A stretch of 64,000 bases of DNA from Stieleria neptunia (GTDB taxonomy: Bacteria > Planctomycetota > Planctomycetia > Pirellulales > Pirellulaceae), in assembly GCF_007754155.1 (NCBI RefSeq), contig NZ_CP037423.1, positions 1,984,001 through 2,048,000 on the forward strand, given 5' to 3'. Positions 62,939-64,000 of this stretch are shown piece by piece; within the stretch, counting starts at the first letter, position 1, and each line of letters opens with the position of its first letter. The position numbers and the translations under genes were made by a program. The notes beneath the pieces were generated by a model, which saw only the letters and a list, made by a program, of their open reading frames with translations, ran no database searches and had not been told where the DNA came from.

Positions 62939-64000
62939 TCACTCGATTCGCGTCACTTTAATTTCATCCAACAGGACACTTCCAAATTTTGGGTCGGTGA
63001 TTTCGATGCGGATTTGCAACGAAACGATCGACGCGTCTGTGCGCGGAATCGAAAACTCGCCCGCCCGTCGGGTCCAGGTGTTTCGCTCGCCCGCCAGATC
63101 CAGACGCAGCAACTCATCGCCGGCGTGACGCACCACGAGTTGCGCGGTTTGTTGTGCCGCGTCTTGGGATTGAACCCGTGCCGCGACGCGATAATCCTGA
63201 CCCGTTGTTGCGGGGATGGTTTGGGACAATGACCAACTGCCGGCGGGCCGCTCGCGCTCGGTGCGGCGAATCGCCAAACACGAATTGTTCGATGACGCAT
63301 CGTCCGATCTTGCATCGTCCGCCACGACGGCCAAGGGAGGGCTGCCGCCGAGCATCGGTTCGTCGGAGTTGCCGGACGGGCTGGCGGATTCGAGTTGCCA
63401 ATAGGTTTCCAGCGGCAACTCGAAATCTCCCCCGAGCAGCGGCAACGTGGCCGGCGGGCGGTCACTGGATGAGTCGACGATTTGGTTGACCGACGCAATC
63501 GGCAGCGACGTGATTTTGTCGAGGAAGGTCTTGAGTGCCTGGATCTGACCGAGTGCTTGCTGTTTCTCGCTCTCGTCGGACGCCGCCCTGGCGCGCAACA
63601 ACAAGCGTCTGGCTTCGGTACGTGTCAAATCCAGGAACTGGGAAACGTCACAAGCCGGGTCGAGCGTTCGGGCCGATTCGATCGCCGCGATCGCTTCGTC
63701 GAGTGTTCCCCGTTGCAGCGCCTGTTTGGCCAGCCCGAACCAAGCGGTCGACCGATGCCGCTGGGAAACGGCGGCGTCGATGGCGGCACGGTACCACGTG
63801 TCGGATTGTTCAAGACGTCCGCTCTGACTCGGCTGCGTGATCGATTCCTGAGCGTCGATTTGTTCGGCGACGCGTGCGGCACCGATCAGTGAAACGGCGT
63901 CGTCGGGTGACAGACGAATCGCGTTTTCAAAATGTCGCTGCGCCGTTTCCCAAGCCTGGTCATGCAGCGCGCACCAACCGGCGATCTGGTGGGCGCGTGA
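62939..64000 (-). CDS. TPR-repeat protein with C-terminal beta domain, N-terminus outside the window
   Basis: 354 codons are present and the frame is open at the right window edge. The visible N-terminal part is tetratricopeptide-like: AGWCALHDQAWETAQRHFEN and AIRLSPDDAVSLIGAARVAE, then STAWFGLAKQALQRGTLDEA and IAAIESARTLDPACDVSQFL. After a linker, the C-terminal ~160 residues form a jelly-roll-like domain (FELPLETYWQLESASPSGN, TGQDYRVAARVQSQDAAQQT, FGSVLLDEIKVTRIE) that resembles carbohydrate-binding or discoidin-like modules attached to TPR proteins. This is probably an envelope or secreted scaffold. It may continue with kinase or membrane domains upstream, which I cannot see. Confidence 0.75.
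   Translation of the reverse strand, partial: SRAHQIAGWCALHDQAWETAQRHFENAIRLSPDDAVSLIGAARVAEQIDAQESITQPSQSGRLEQSDTWYRAAIDAAVSQRHRSTAWFGLAKQALQRGTLDEAIAAIESARTLDPACDVSQFLDLTRTEARRLLLRARAASDESEKQQALGQIQALKTFLDKITSLPIASVNQIVDSSSDRPPATLPLLGGDFELPLETYWQLESASPSGNSDEPMLGGSPPLAVVADDARSDDASSNNSCLAIRRTERERPAGSWSLSQTIPATTGQDYRVAARVQSQDAAQQTAQLVVRHAGDELLRLDLAGERNTWTRRAGEFSIPRTDASIVSLQIRIEITDPKFGSVLLDEIKVTRIE

Overview
The window looks like a high-GC chromosomal segment of a marine planctomycete of the Pirellulaceae type (Rhodopirellula/Stieleria-like). The evidence is the protein repertoire: a giant PSD1/planctomycete cytochrome c protein beside a Tat-exported DUF1501 protein, two DUF1080 proteins, a sulfatase with a Cys-type active site, a dockerin-type C-terminus, a CehA/McbA metallohydrolase and its decayed paralogue, and an ECF sigma factor divergent from a multidomain Ser/Thr kinase. 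No rRNA, tRNA, prophage, transposase or CRISPR array was recognised.

Layout. 1-9.1 kb: partial DUF1080 protein, membrane protein, PAS-LuxR regulator, truB, a Nudix hydrolase, a DUF3500 protein, and a PAS-AraC regulator placed just before a sulfatase. 9.1-16 kb: MMPL/RND exporter, GT39-like membrane protein, SF1 helicase translationally coupled to a second DUF1080 protein. 16-26 kb: two export loci. One is a compact adaptor/ATPase/permease operon of the MacAB type whose adaptor carries C-terminal EF-hands. The other is an adaptor, a 1151-aa FtsX-type permease and a lipoate-ligase-like protein. 26-33 kb: HEAT-like protein, soluble histidine kinase, SLC13 transporter with RCK_C domains, GNAT acetyltransferase, DUF5722 hydrolase-like protein. 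33-40 kb: leftward cluster of PSD1, DUF1501, an unknown secreted protein and an endonuclease/exonuclease/phosphatase protein. 40-46 kb: MFS transporter, ECF sigma/kinase pair, CehA/McbA pseudogene. 46-54 kb: intact CehA/McbA protein, EamA transporter, cmk, methyltransferase, gapA with a clear terminator, YbjN protein. 54-64 kb: DUF4153/4173 membrane protein, a DUF559 nuclease gene framed by inverted hairpin repeats, PhoD phosphatase, GDPD-like protein, dockerin fragment, tail-anchored L7/L12-like protein, small cytochrome c, thiamine-diphosphate decarboxylase, partial TPR protein.

The most unusual layer is the intergenic DNA. At least six families of dispersed palindromic repeats, plus several minisatellites, fill gaps between genes, preferentially between convergent genes. 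In several places the repeat itself supplies the stop codon of one or both neighbours, and in one place half a repeat lies in frame inside a coding sequence. The most system-like element is the DUF559 nuclease gene, which sits between two inverted ~80-bp hairpin copies, one of which encodes its own C-terminus.
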